Positions 17,870 through 26,399 of a stretch of 64,000 nt of DNA are shown here, piece after piece. This DNA comes from Shewanella sp. Arc9-LZ. GTDB taxonomy: Bacteria > Pseudomonadota > Gammaproteobacteria > Enterobacterales > Shewanellaceae. The notes under the pieces were generated by a model. That model was not told the DNA's origin, ran no database searches, and saw only the letters and a list, made by a program, of their open reading frames with translations. The stretch's first letter is position 1. Each line of letters starts with the position of its first letter. The DNA lies in NCBI RefSeq assembly GCF_010092445.1, contig NZ_CP048031.1:2790001-2854000 (forward strand), in the 5' to 3' direction. A program made the position numbers and the translations under genes.

Positions 17870-19921
17870 ATGACAAAATCACAGCGTAAAATACTGGTCA
17901 CAAGTGCCCTTCCTTATGCCAATGGCCCAATCCATCTAGGCCACATGCTTGAATATATCCAAACGGATATTTGGTCACGTTTTCAAAAGTTACGTGGACA
18001 TGAATGCCACTACATTTGTGCCGACGATGCTCACGGCACGCCGATTATGCTTAAAGCGCAGCAAATGGGCATTACGCCAGAAGAAATGATTGCCCAAGTG
18101 CAAAAAGAGCACCAGCAAGATTTCGCGGATTTCAATATCCAGTTTGATAACTTTCACAGTACTCACAGCGACGAAAACCGCATTTTGGCCAGTGATATTT
18201 ATCTAAAGCTCCGTGATCGCGGTTACATCAAAACCAAAACCATTTCACAATTATATGACCCTGAAAAGTTAATGTTCTTGCCTGACCGTTTTGTTAAAGG
18301 CACCTGCCCAAAATGTAAATCTGAAGATCAATACGGTGATAACTGTGACAACTGTGGTGCAACTTATAGTACAACCGATCTGATAAATCCTAAATCGGCA
18401 GTCTCTGGTGCTACACCAATAATGAAAGATACCGAACACTTCTTTTTCGACCTGCCAGCATTTGAAGGCATGTTAAAAGAGTGGATTCAATCAGGTTCAT
18501 TGCAACAAGAAATGGCCAACAAGCTTAACGAATGGTTTGAACAAGGCCTAAAGCAATGGGACATCTCTCGTGATGCACCCTACTTTGGTTTTGAAATCCC
18601 TGATGCTCCCGGCAAATTTTTCTATGTTTGGTTAGATGCACCTATCGGTTATATGGGCTCATTTAAAAACCTATGTGACAAGCGTGATGATTTAAACTTT
18701 GACGATTTTTGGAGTTTAGACTCTACCGCTGAGGTGTATCACTTCATCGGTAAAGACATTGTTTATTTCCACAGTTTATTCTGGCCAGCAATGCTTGAAG
18801 GCGCTGGTATTCGTAAACCGACCAGTGTTTATGCTCACGGCTATGTCACGGTAAACGGTTCAAAAATGTCTAAGTCTAAAGGCACGTTTATTAAAGCGCG
18901 TACTTATTTAGATAATTTAGATCCGGAATACCTACGTTATTATTACGCGGCTAAATTAAATAGTCGTATTGATGATTTGGATTTAAATTTAGAAGATTTC
19001 GCTCAACGAGTTAACTCAGATTTAGTCGGTAAATTAGTTAACCTTGCTTCACGAACGGCAGGTTTTATCGGCAAACGTTTTGACGGAAAGTTAGCCAAGG
19101 TAACCGACAGTAGCTTAACCGACATATTCTTAGCCAAAAGCGAAGTGATTGCCGAATTATATGAAACTCGCGAATTTGGCAAAGCGATGCGTGAAATCAT
19201 GGCATTAGCTGATATTGCTAACGCCTATGTTGCAGACGCGGCACCTTGGCAATTAGTTAAGCAAGACGATAAACAAGATGAAGCACATCAAGTTTGCAGT
19301 AATGCATTAAACTTATTCAGAATCTTGGTCACTTACCTCAAGCCTGTATTACCAAAACTGGCCGGTGATGTTGAAGGTTTTTTACAGTTAACCTTAACGT
19401 GGGACAATTTGGGCCAAGATTTATCAGGTCATGAAATAGCGCCATTTAAAGCATTAATGCAGCGTATCGAACCCAAAAGCATTGAAGCTATCATCGATGC
19501 CTCTAAAGAGAACTTGCAAGCCAGTAATACGGACGCACCTAAAACCGATGCGCCGACACAAGCCGTTAATCAATTAGAGCAAGATCCTATCAGCCCAGAA
19601 ATAAGCTTTGAAGATTTCGCAAAAATTGACTTACGGATTGCGCGTATCAGCAAAGCGGAACATATCGAGAAAGCCAATAAATTACTGCGTCTTGAATTAG
19701 ATTTAGGCGGCGAAACCAAACAAGTATTTGCAGGTATTAAATCTGCTTATGCTCCTGAAGATTTGGTTGGCAAACTCACCGTGATGGTGGCAAACCTTGC
19801 CCCACGTACAATGAAGTTTGGTGATTCAGAAGGTATGGTATTAGCTGCAGGTCCTGGCGGTAAAGATCTGTTTATACTAGAACCCCATGAAGGTGCTCAA
19901 CCTGGCATGCGCGTTAAGTAA
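17870..19921 (+). CDS. metG: Methionyl-tRNA synthetase
   Basis: A 683-residue class I synthetase. The HIGH motif reads HLGH ([11 protein letters not shown], near 15-25) and KMSKS is exact near 333. A zinc knuckle with four cysteines (CPKC, CDNC) lies near 146-162. Residues about 580-683 form the C-terminal tRNA-binding OB domain ([20 protein letters not shown]), joined by an acidic, Ala/Thr-rich linker. The enzyme supplies Met-tRNA for initiation and elongation. Confidence 0.97.
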   Translation: MTKSQRKILVTSALPYANGPIHLGHMLEYIQTDIWSRFQKLRGHECHYICADDAHGTPIMLKAQQMGITPEEMIAQVQKEHQQDFADFNIQFDNFHSTHSDENRILASDIYLKLRDRGYIKTKTISQLYDPEKLMFLPDRFVKGTCPKCKSEDQYGDNCDNCGATYSTTDLINPKSAVSGATPIMKDTEHFFFDLPAFEGMLKEWIQSGSLQQEMANKLNEWFEQGLKQWDISRDAPYFGFEIPDAPGKFFYVWLDAPIGYMGSFKNLCDKRDDLNFDDFWSLDSTAEVYHFIGKDIVYFHSLFWPAMLEGAGIRKPTSVYAHGYVTVNGSKMSKSKGTFIKARTYLDNLDPEYLRYYYAAKLNSRIDDLDLNLEDFAQRVNSDLVGKLVNLASRTAGFIGKRFDGKLAKVTDSSLTDIFLAKSEVIAELYETREFGKAMREIMALADIANAYVADAAPWQLVKQDDKQDEAHQVCSNALNLFRILVTYLKPVLPKLAGDVEGFLQLTLTWDNLGQDLSGHEIAPFKALMQRIEPKSIEAIIDASKENLQASNTDAPKTDAPTQAVNQLEQDPISPEISFEDFAKIDLRIARISKAEHIEKANKLLRLELDLGGETKQVFAGIKSAYAPEDLVGKLTVMVANLAPRTMKFGDSEGMVLAAGPGGKDLFILEPHEGAQPGMRVK

Positions 19922-19936
19922 CTGTTAAATACATAG

Positions 19937-19962
19937 AAAAAAGACCGCCTCGGCGGTCTTTT
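19937..19962 (+). terminator. Rho-independent terminator after metG
   Basis: Stem AAGACCGC / GCGGTCTT closing a CTCG tetraloop, with A-rich 5' and T-rich 3' flanks, 16 bases past the metG stop. Its symmetry could also serve the convergent antiporter gene. Confidence 0.88.
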
Positions 19963-20031
19963 CAACAGAAACACATCCAGAAAAACACTACCAGTGATTA
20001 AGTGATTAATCTACAAGTATAAAGTAGTGCA

Positions 20032-21957
20032 TTAATGATTAGAATTAACATCAACATCTGATTTTGGCTTTGCATTAACTTCGTTCTGGATATCTACATC
20101 TTGTTGGTGAGTGGCATTATCTTCATCCATTGCCTGCTTTAATCGCTCTTCATATAACATAAACAGTTTAATAAAATCGTTACCAAAACGCTCACCCACT
20201 GATTCTTTCAACCACATATCGTATAAACGTTTAGAGGCTTCTTTTTCAACCCGCTTATAGGTTGCCTTTCGTCTCAACACATATTCTTCCGAATGACCTA
20301 ATAACTGTAACGATGACAAGCTGAGTTCAAGAGCTGAATGATGCGTTTCCGACTCGACCGCGTCAGCGCCAGCCTCTTTTAATAAATGCCCATGACCACG
20401 GTCAAATGCTCTAGCAACAATCTTAAGTTTAGGGTAGGTATGATGTAAGTATTTAACTAACTCCACACTACTTTCTCTATTATCGATGGCCACCACAAAA
20501 AGCGAAGCTTGTTCAATGCCAGCAGTTTTTAATAAATCTGGACGAGTCGCATCACCGAAATAGGCCTTAGTATTAATACGCCTGATAGCGTCGACCTGTG
20601 AAACCTGATAATCGAGCACTACGGTTTTAATATTATTCGAAATTAAAAAGCGATTTACCACCTGGCCAAAACGGCCAATACCCGCAATAATCACCGTGCC
20701 CTCATCATCAATATTATCCTGTTCACGCTGATTTTTTTTCACTTGAAAGCGTGGATAAATCACTTTATCGAATAATATAAATAACCCTGGGGTTAAAAAC
20801 ATCGATAACGCGACTACGATAGATAAAGTCTGCGCCAGATCAGTTGGAATAACATGCTGTTGAACACTGAAACTCAGTAATACAAAACCAAACTCCCCCG
20901 CTTGAGCCAGACATAACGCAAACAACCAACGATCACTGCCCTTAATCCTAAAAATCAACGCTAATAAATACAGCACAAGTGCTTTAATCAGCATAACACT
21001 TAAGGTGATTGCAATTATTTCACCAAAATCAGCAAATAGAACCGTAAAGTCGATTCCAGCGCCAACAGTGATAAAAAACAATCCCAATAATAAGCCTTTA
21101 AACGGACCAATATTGGCTTCAAGCTCATGCTTAAATTCACTGTTTGCCAGTACAACGCCTGCTAAAAAGGTGCCTAATGCGGGTGATATACCCACTAAAC
21201 TCATTAATGCCGCAATGCCGATGACCAACATAAGTGCTGCTGCGGTGGAGATTTCACGAGCACCTGATTCGGCGACCATTTTAAATAATGGTCTACTGAG
21301 ATAGTGACCACCTAACACCACAGCCCCAATAGCTAATACCAGTACAATGGCATATGCCCAACCAGGTAATGAGGCCACTAGGCTTAACTGCTCGTGTTGT
21401 TCACTCATACTACTAACTGCAGCTTGGGCTTTCTCAACTAACTCAGGTAAGGCTAATAACGGAATAAAGGCCAACATGGGGATGACCGCGATGTCTTGAA
21501 ACAACAATACCGAAAATGCGTTCTTTCCGGCGTGGGTTTTATTGAGGCGTTTTTCAGATAAGGTCTGCAACACAATTGCGGTAGAGGATAGTGAAAAAAT
21601 TAATCCTATCGTTAATGCAATACTCAGTTGGTAGCCCGCATAAATTGCACAAGCCATTACCACCACAACCGAACCCACAACTTGTAAGCCACCAAGACCC
21701 AGTAAACGATTACGCATCGCCCACAACATTTTGGGTTCCAGTTCTAAGCCAACCAAAAATAGCATCATCACCACACCAAATTCGGCGAAGTGTTGAATGG
21801 TATTGGTTTCACTGCCCACTAAACCAACAATAGGACCAATGACCACACCCGCAATCAAATATCCCAACACGGAACCCAAGCCTAATTTATTCGCTAACGG
21901 AACAGCAATGACTGCAGCGGTGAGATAAATAAAAGCCTGTAAAAAGTACTCTGTCAT
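20032..21957 (-). CDS. Kef-type monovalent cation:proton antiporter with RCK domain
   Basis: A 641-residue CPA2-family antiporter. About twelve hydrophobic segments occupy residues 5-390, including FSLSSTAIVLQTLSE and PALGTFLAGVVLANSEF. An RCK/TrkA-N nucleotide-binding domain follows (IAGIGRFGQVVNRF near 414-428, with VLDYQVSQVDAIRR). The family (KefB/KefC/YbaL) exports K+ in exchange for H+, often under glutathione or nucleotide control. The polar, Asp/Asn-rich tail after residue 605 is longer than usual. AAGGA precedes the ATG. Which Kef paralogue it equals cannot be told by eye. Confidence 0.9.
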   Translation of the reverse strand: MTEYFLQAFIYLTAAVIAVPLANKLGLGSVLGYLIAGVVIGPIVGLVGSETNTIQHFAEFGVVMMLFLVGLELEPKMLWAMRNRLLGLGGLQVVGSVVVVMACAIYAGYQLSIALTIGLIFSLSSTAIVLQTLSEKRLNKTHAGKNAFSVLLFQDIAVIPMLAFIPLLALPELVEKAQAAVSSMSEQHEQLSLVASLPGWAYAIVLVLAIGAVVLGGHYLSRPLFKMVAESGAREISTAAALMLVIGIAALMSLVGISPALGTFLAGVVLANSEFKHELEANIGPFKGLLLGLFFITVGAGIDFTVLFADFGEIIAITLSVMLIKALVLYLLALIFRIKGSDRWLFALCLAQAGEFGFVLLSFSVQQHVIPTDLAQTLSIVVALSMFLTPGLFILFDKVIYPRFQVKKNQREQDNIDDEGTVIIAGIGRFGQVVNRFLISNNIKTVVLDYQVSQVDAIRRINTKAYFGDATRPDLLKTAGIEQASLFVVAIDNRESSVELVKYLHHTYPKLKIVARAFDRGHGHLLKEAGADAVESETHHSALELSLSSLQLLGHSEEYVLRRKATYKRVEKEASKRLYDMWLKESVGERFGNDFIKLFMLYEERLKQAMDEDNATHQQDVDIQNEVNAKPKSDVDVNSNH

Positions 21958-22046
21958 TGGGGGTCCTTATCGGGTAAATAATTAATATCGACTTTTACAC
22001 TGCAATTACAAGTGCGGGCCAATATTCAGCGATGTATTTTAATCCA

Positions 22047-22829
22047 CTACACTGGGTTAACGATATCAATAAAATGATGGGTTAAATCAAACTTACTGGC
22101 TAAATGCTGCCCTAATGCCTGAATACCAAATTGTTCAGTAGCATGATGTCCTGCAGCAAAATAATGCAGCCCTTGCTCCATTGCCGCATGATAAGTACGT
22201 TCTGACACTTCACCGCTTATAAACGCATCTACCCCCATTTGGGCTGCATAATCAATATAGTCTTGAGCACCACCAGTACACCAAGCCAAGGTTGAAATAG
22301 GCTTGCTGTTATCACCAATATGTAATGGTGCACGTTTAAGTACCTTAGTCAGTAATTGACTAAATTCGCTGGCGCTTAAAGGATGCTCTAAATGACCATG
22401 CCAGAGTAAGTCTTGTCCTACTGGTTCATATACTCGAGGACTAATAATCCCTAACTGGTAAGCTAGTTGGGCATTATTTCCAATACCGTGATGGGCATCA
22501 AGCGGTAAATGGTAGCCGAATAAACTCATATCATGGTCCATTAATGCCTTAATTCGGCGATACTTCATCCCAGTGATAATTTCTGGCTCGTTTTTCCAAA
22601 AAAAACCGTGATGAACAAGAATAGCATCAGCATTAACGGCCGCCGCTTGCTCAATTAATGCTTGGCATGCTGTTACGCCTGTCACAATCGTGCGGATATC
22701 AGACTTACCTTCAACTTGTAAGCCATTAGGAGCGTAGTCTTTAAAGGCTGACACGTTTAAAAAACTGTCTAAATATGTCCCTAACGTTTGACGAGTAATG
22801 GTAGAGGAGCCTTGATGATGTGTTGACAT
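22047..22829 (-). CDS. Nif3-like dinuclear metal-centre protein
   Basis: A 260-residue member of the Nif3/YbgI (DUF34) family, which forms a toroidal hexamer with two metal ions per subunit; E. coli YbgI has 247 residues. Metal ligands are seen in VHHGFFW near 72, YHLPLDAHHGIGNN near 106 and AGHHATEQFG near 226. Biochemical role is debated (GTP cyclohydrolase-like or metal-related hydrolase). The ribosome site AGGAAA precedes the ATG. It is 90 bases upstream of the antiporter gene on the same strand. Confidence 0.9.
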   Translation of the reverse strand: MSTHHQGSSTITRQTLGTYLDSFLNVSAFKDYAPNGLQVEGKSDIRTIVTGVTACQALIEQAAAVNADAILVHHGFFWKNEPEIITGMKYRRIKALMDHDMSLFGYHLPLDAHHGIGNNAQLAYQLGIISPRVYEPVGQDLLWHGHLEHPLSASEFSQLLTKVLKRAPLHIGDNSKPISTLAWCTGGAQDYIDYAAQMGVDAFISGEVSERTYHAAMEQGLHYFAAGHHATEQFGIQALGQHLASKFDLTHHFIDIVNPV

Positions 22830-23223
22830 AATATTTTCCTAACAAAATGGATAGAAGCCTCTGAAGTCAACTCAGAAGATAATGGGCCGTTTATCACTTA
22901 CAATCCGTTGTTGAATTGCAAGCGAATCAGCCACTGAGTTGTACGATTTTTTAGGGATTTAACTAATTAACCTCTGCTCAGAATAATAAACGGTATCGTG
23001 CTAATTTTAGCTTATTTATTCAATACCTTCACTAGAGATGAGTTTAATAATTCAATGTAACTCACTGTCGAATATTTCAACAACAGCAGTCATAAACGCT
23101 GATAAATCGGACTTTATGAGAGATAAACCGACAATTACAGCCACTAATTGGACTTTTGTAGCCTTCACACATTAAAATTAGTAACAACCTTCATTTAACA
23201 TGATAACAAATAGGTTATTAACT
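22830..23223. other. 394-base intergenic region without recognised features
   Basis: Divergent promoters for the Nif3 gene and the 120-residue protein must lie here. The sequence is AT-rich; no clear operator, RNA fold or reading frame was seen. Confidence 0.6.
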
Positions 23224-23586
23224 ATGACAACATTGACTAAAGAAGAGGTCATCGGCCAACTACAAATGGCTCTTGAAAAGCAGTCTGGACAAGCAGTTTC
23301 TATTGAACAAGCTGGCAGCTGGTACAAAATTGACGGCGGTAAATCAGTGCGCTTTAGCGAACTTGAATCCATGCATTCACAACTAACTGCATCGTCAGTA
23401 AAAAAAGCACCGACTGCGAACCAAGCAGCTATTAAACCTGCTGCAAGGTTAACGACAAAAACTGCAGCGAAAAAACAACCGAGTAAAAAAGTGCAATCAA
23501 ACTCAGGCGGATTAACGCCTAAGCAGTTGTGGCGTAAAAAACTCGAAAACACAACCGGTAATCAAACTTTGCCGCGTGGATTTTAA
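23224..23586 (+). CDS. Conserved hypothetical protein, Lys/Ala-rich
   Basis: A 120-residue soluble protein I cannot assign to a family. The first 55 residues (LTKEEVIGQLQMALEK, then SWYKIDGGKSVRFSELE) look like a small compact domain. A low-complexity Ala/Lys/Thr stretch (about 60-95) is followed by a conserved-looking tail GGLTPKQLWRKKLE. The basic linker and tail suggest nucleic-acid contact, but that is inference. The frame is open eight codons earlier, but the ATG at 23224 starts the domain cleanly. An opposite-strand frame over the same bases is Cys-rich and not protein-like. A palindromic terminator follows. Confidence 0.75.
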   Translation: MTTLTKEEVIGQLQMALEKQSGQAVSIEQAGSWYKIDGGKSVRFSELESMHSQLTASSVKKAPTANQAAIKPAARLTTKTAAKKQPSKKVQSNSGGLTPKQLWRKKLENTTGNQTLPRGF

Positions 23587-23647
23587 TCTCTATTAGCAAC
23601 AACAGATCAAACAGTATTGTTAGCAAATATTGACCACAGTGTGTAAA

Positions 23648-23671
23648 CAAAAGGAGCCTAGGCTCCTTTTG
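23648..23671. terminator. Palindromic Rho-independent terminator
   Basis: A 24-base perfect palindrome, arms CAAAAGGAGCCT and AGGCTCCTTTTG, followed by TTTT. It ends the 120-residue protein gene 60 bases downstream and, being symmetric, could also work for the leftward glycine-zipper gene. Confidence 0.88.
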
Positions 23672-23687
23672 TTTTAGTTGCATTTTC

Positions 23688-23747
23688 ACATCGAGAATAA
23701 TTACATCGAGAATAAATACATCGAGAATTACTACATCGAGAATATTT
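23688..23747. repeat. 15-bp tandem repeat, four copies
   Basis: Four head-to-tail copies with the core ACATCGAGAAT, period 15, and variable last four bases. A fifth, shortened unit (ACATCGC from 23748) runs into the last codons of the leftward gene, and the fourth copy overlaps its stop codon. The array lies between the terminator and that gene. Confidence 0.95.
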
Positions 23748-24234
23748 ACATCGCTAGGTCGACCCTGACATAACCGGTTAAGTAAACCACCCTAACCTCA
23801 TCTCCGGCAGTAAAACTCATACCCGGATCCGCATCTTGGATCACCATAACTTGGCTACCATCTTCTTGCTTTATCATTAGTTCAACTAACTTAGTTTCAA
23901 GATAATATTGTTGGTTACCGTGCTGACTGCCAATGCCACCGCCAATCAACGCCCCCAAAACAGTAGCAACATCTTTACCTGAACCGCCACCAAATTGATG
24001 ACCGATGACACCACCGATTAATGCACCGCCAAAGGTTTTCCAACCGCTTCGACTATCTTCTACTAGCTGTTTCTCTGTCACATGCTTCACAGATTCAATG
24101 TGGCCGTATAACACTTTTTCAACTGGAACGGCTTGATTACGTTCGTAAGCAGCTTGGCTTTGACCACAAAACAAACAAATAGTCAGCAATACTGCAAAAA
24201 TACTCTTCACACTTACAGTTATGATTTTAAACAT
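23746..24234 (-). CDS. Glycine-zipper outer-membrane/periplasmic protein (SlyB-like)
   Basis: A protein of about 162 residues with a signal peptide (MFKIITVSVKSIFAVLLTIC, cleavage after SQA) and a glycine-zipper 2TM segment (GALIGGVIGHQFGGG then LGALIGGGIGSQHG, about 78-110), as in SlyB/RcsF-associated lipoproteins. No lipobox cysteine sits at the cleavage site, although C22/C24 lie nearby, so it may be non-lipidated. The C-terminal 45 residues form a small beta domain (GDEVRVVYL). GGAAA before the second ATG supports 24234; an ATG two codons earlier is possible. Likely an envelope integrity protein, by family only. Confidence 0.82.
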   Translation of the reverse strand: MFKIITVSVKSIFAVLLTICLFCGQSQAAYERNQAVPVEKVLYGHIESVKHVTEKQLVEDSRSGWKTFGGALIGGVIGHQFGGGSGKDVATVLGALIGGGIGSQHGNQQYYLETKLVELMIKQEDGSQVMVIQDADPGMSFTAGDEVRVVYLTGYVRVDLAM

Positions 24235-24286
24235 GGCCATTTTCCGCTAAGTTAACGATAAGGTATTACAAATAATATACTCAATT

Positions 24287-24994
24287 GTGAACTCACTGTC
24301 TTATTTAAATCAATCCATCGGCTTCCCGCCGCCTGAGCAAGCTCTTACTGATCCGAATGGTCTATTAGCCATCGGAGGAGACTTGCGGCCAGACCGCCTA
24401 GCACAAGCCTATTACCAAGGTATTTTCCCTTGGTTTAACGCTAATGACCCCATTTTGTGGTGGTCTCCCGATCCTCGAGCGGTGTTCACACCAAGCCATC
24501 CTTTTGGCAGTAAAAGCTTAATTAAATTTCTTAAAAAGTCTTCATGGCGCTTTACCATCAATCATGCATTTTTAGATGTTGTTGCCGGTTGTGCTGGGCC
24601 CCGTAACACCCAAGATGGCACTTGGATTTCGGCCGAAATACAAATGGCCTACTATGAGCTGCATCTCCAAGGGCGTGCTCATTCTATTGAAGTATGGGAA
24701 GGCGAACAGCTAGTGGGCGGATTGTATGGTATTCCGGTGGGCGGTATTTTTTGCGGTGAATCGATGTTTCATCGTCAAACAAATGCATCAAAAGCAGCCT
24801 TTGCTATACTGAATCAACACTTGGTGAAACACGATTTTCAATTGATTGATGCGCAAGTAATGAATCCTCACTTAGTTAGCCTTGGGGCTAAAGCCTTACC
24901 TAGAAGCGAGTTTTTAACGGTGCTTCATCAGTACAGAGATCGTACAACTTCAGCGTCAATGTGGAACAAACAAGAGGTGTTTATTGAATTCTAA
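24287..24994 (+). CDS. aat: Leucyl/phenylalanyl-tRNA-protein transferase
   Basis: A 235-residue enzyme that adds Leu or Phe from tRNA to proteins with N-terminal Arg or Lys, creating N-degrons for ClpS/ClpA. Diagnostic segments: [37 protein letters not shown] and [10 protein letters not shown]. It begins at a GTG (24287) without an obvious ribosome site. It overlaps bpt by 11 bases. Confidence 0.95.
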   Translation: MNSLSYLNQSIGFPPPEQALTDPNGLLAIGGDLRPDRLAQAYYQGIFPWFNANDPILWWSPDPRAVFTPSHPFGSKSLIKFLKKSSWRFTINHAFLDVVAGCAGPRNTQDGTWISAEIQMAYYELHLQGRAHSIEVWEGEQLVGGLYGIPVGGIFCGESMFHRQTNASKAAFAILNQHLVKHDFQLIDAQVMNPHLVSLGAKALPRSEFLTVLHQYRDRTTSASMWNKQEVFIEF

Positions 24995-25703
24995 ATCTGT
25001 CAGCGTTGGAATAAGCCAGCCTTTTGATTGCAATTATATTGAAGGTAATAAAGAGCAATTACTGGTGATCCAAGAACCGCAAATAGACGCAGCGCTGTTT
25101 GAACAACTGCTGACGATGGGCTTTCGTCGTAACGGCAATGCTATTTACAAACCTCGTTGTCCCTCCTGCCAAGCTTGTCAGTCTATTAGATTGAATGTTA
25201 ATGATTTTATATTATCTAAACGCCAAAAAAGAACCTTAAAAAACAACCAAGATTTGCATTGGAAAGTCACTCATACCTCACGGCCAGAGCACTATGATTT
25301 GTATCAACGTTATATCAATGAACGTCACAACGATGGGCCAATGTTTCCTGCATCGCCAACCCAATATGATGATTTTTTATTATCAGATTGGTTACCGCCG
25401 ATGTTTATTGAGGTGTTTGATCAAGAGCGATTAATTGGGGTGGCCGTAACCGATGAAATGATGAGCAGCTTCTCAGCAATTTACAGTTATTTTGATCCTG
25501 ATTATGCCGACCGTTCATTAGGTTCGCTGATGATTTTAATCCAATGCCAATTAGCAAAATCATTGGGTAAACGTTTTTTATATTTAGGCTATCAAATTGA
25601 TCAAAATCGGAAAATGAGCTACAAACGTCAATACCGTCCGTATCAAATTTTAACAGCACTCGGTTGGCAAGTTGGTGAAAATCTTACGGCTCTTTCTCGT
25701 TAA
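24984..25703 (+). CDS. bpt: Aspartate/glutamate leucyltransferase Bpt (arginyltransferase family)
   Basis: A 239-residue bacterial ATE1-like transferase that conjugates Leu to N-terminal Asp or Glu, widening the N-degron range. The N-terminal cysteine cluster is in [15 protein letters not shown] near 49-64; [15 protein letters not shown] near 194-208 is the C-terminal signature. It starts at TTG (24984), six bases after GAGG, inside the end of aat, so the two are coupled. E. coli lacks this gene at the aat-infA locus. Confidence 0.94.
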   Translation: MNSKSVSVGISQPFDCNYIEGNKEQLLVIQEPQIDAALFEQLLTMGFRRNGNAIYKPRCPSCQACQSIRLNVNDFILSKRQKRTLKNNQDLHWKVTHTSRPEHYDLYQRYINERHNDGPMFPASPTQYDDFLLSDWLPPMFIEVFDQERLIGVAVTDEMMSSFSAIYSYFDPDYADRSLGSLMILIQCQLAKSLGKRFLYLGYQIDQNRKMSYKRQYRPYQILTALGWQVGENLTALSR

Positions 25704-25779
25704 CGCCCTTTACAGTTCAGTGTTTTTGGGGCATGATACGCCCGATTTTTTCATATTTGAAGGCTAATGGGATAACTAA

Positions 25780-26001
<222 letters not shown>

Positions 26002-26020
26002 TCGCTAGCCTCAACAATGT

Positions 26021-26047
26021 AAAAACCGACTGCCTGTCGGTTTTTTT
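26021..26047 (+). terminator. Rho-independent terminator after infA
   Basis: Stem AAAAACCGAC / GTCGGTTTTT with a five-base loop and a seven-T tail, 20 bases past infA. Confidence 0.92.
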
Positions 26048-26336
26048 GTTGTTATACCAAACTGCATAAATAAAGTGTATTCAACGTAAAGCAACACGCA
26101 TCAAACAAGACGAATGTTCAACGTAATGGGTATCCCTTTATCAGAGCATTCAACCAGGCATCGCGATGGTTGTAATCCGTTTTGCAGAAGCACCTCATAC
26201 GATCCACTACTATGTTTATTGATTTAAAAAGGGAATACCCATTTTGCTATCAATACCCATTGAATTGAACAGTAAGAAATGCTTTGAGTTGAAGGCTTAT
26301 TTATAAGTAACGGTATTGGGCGCAATTAACATACAT

Positions 26337-26367
26337 AAAAAAAGATGACCCATGGGTCATCTTTTTT
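26337..26367. terminator. Rho-independent terminator of clpA
   Basis: Palindromic stem AAAGATGACC / GGTCATCTTT closing on CATG, flanked by A-runs and T-runs on both sides, so it can stop clpA (leftward) and also any rightward read-through. Confidence 0.88.
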
Positions 26368-26399
26368 AATGGCATATTTTCAAGTATATGGATTGATTC

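Larger units (their letters stand above)
26002..26399. other. 398-base intergenic region, possible repeat remnant
   Basis: It lies between the convergent infA and clpA, with a terminator at each end. The middle carries an imperfect inverted repeat: AATGGGTATCCCTTT at 26125-26139 against AAAGGGAATACCCATT at 26228-26243, with a further ATACCCATT at 26253-26261. No reading frame is convincing. The layout resembles a decayed miniature element or intergenic repeat. Confidence 0.5.

Noticed and set aside
23178..23552. 124-residue leftward frame with many cysteines
   Set aside because: It overlaps the rightward 120-residue protein, whose composition, start and palindromic terminator are far more gene-like.
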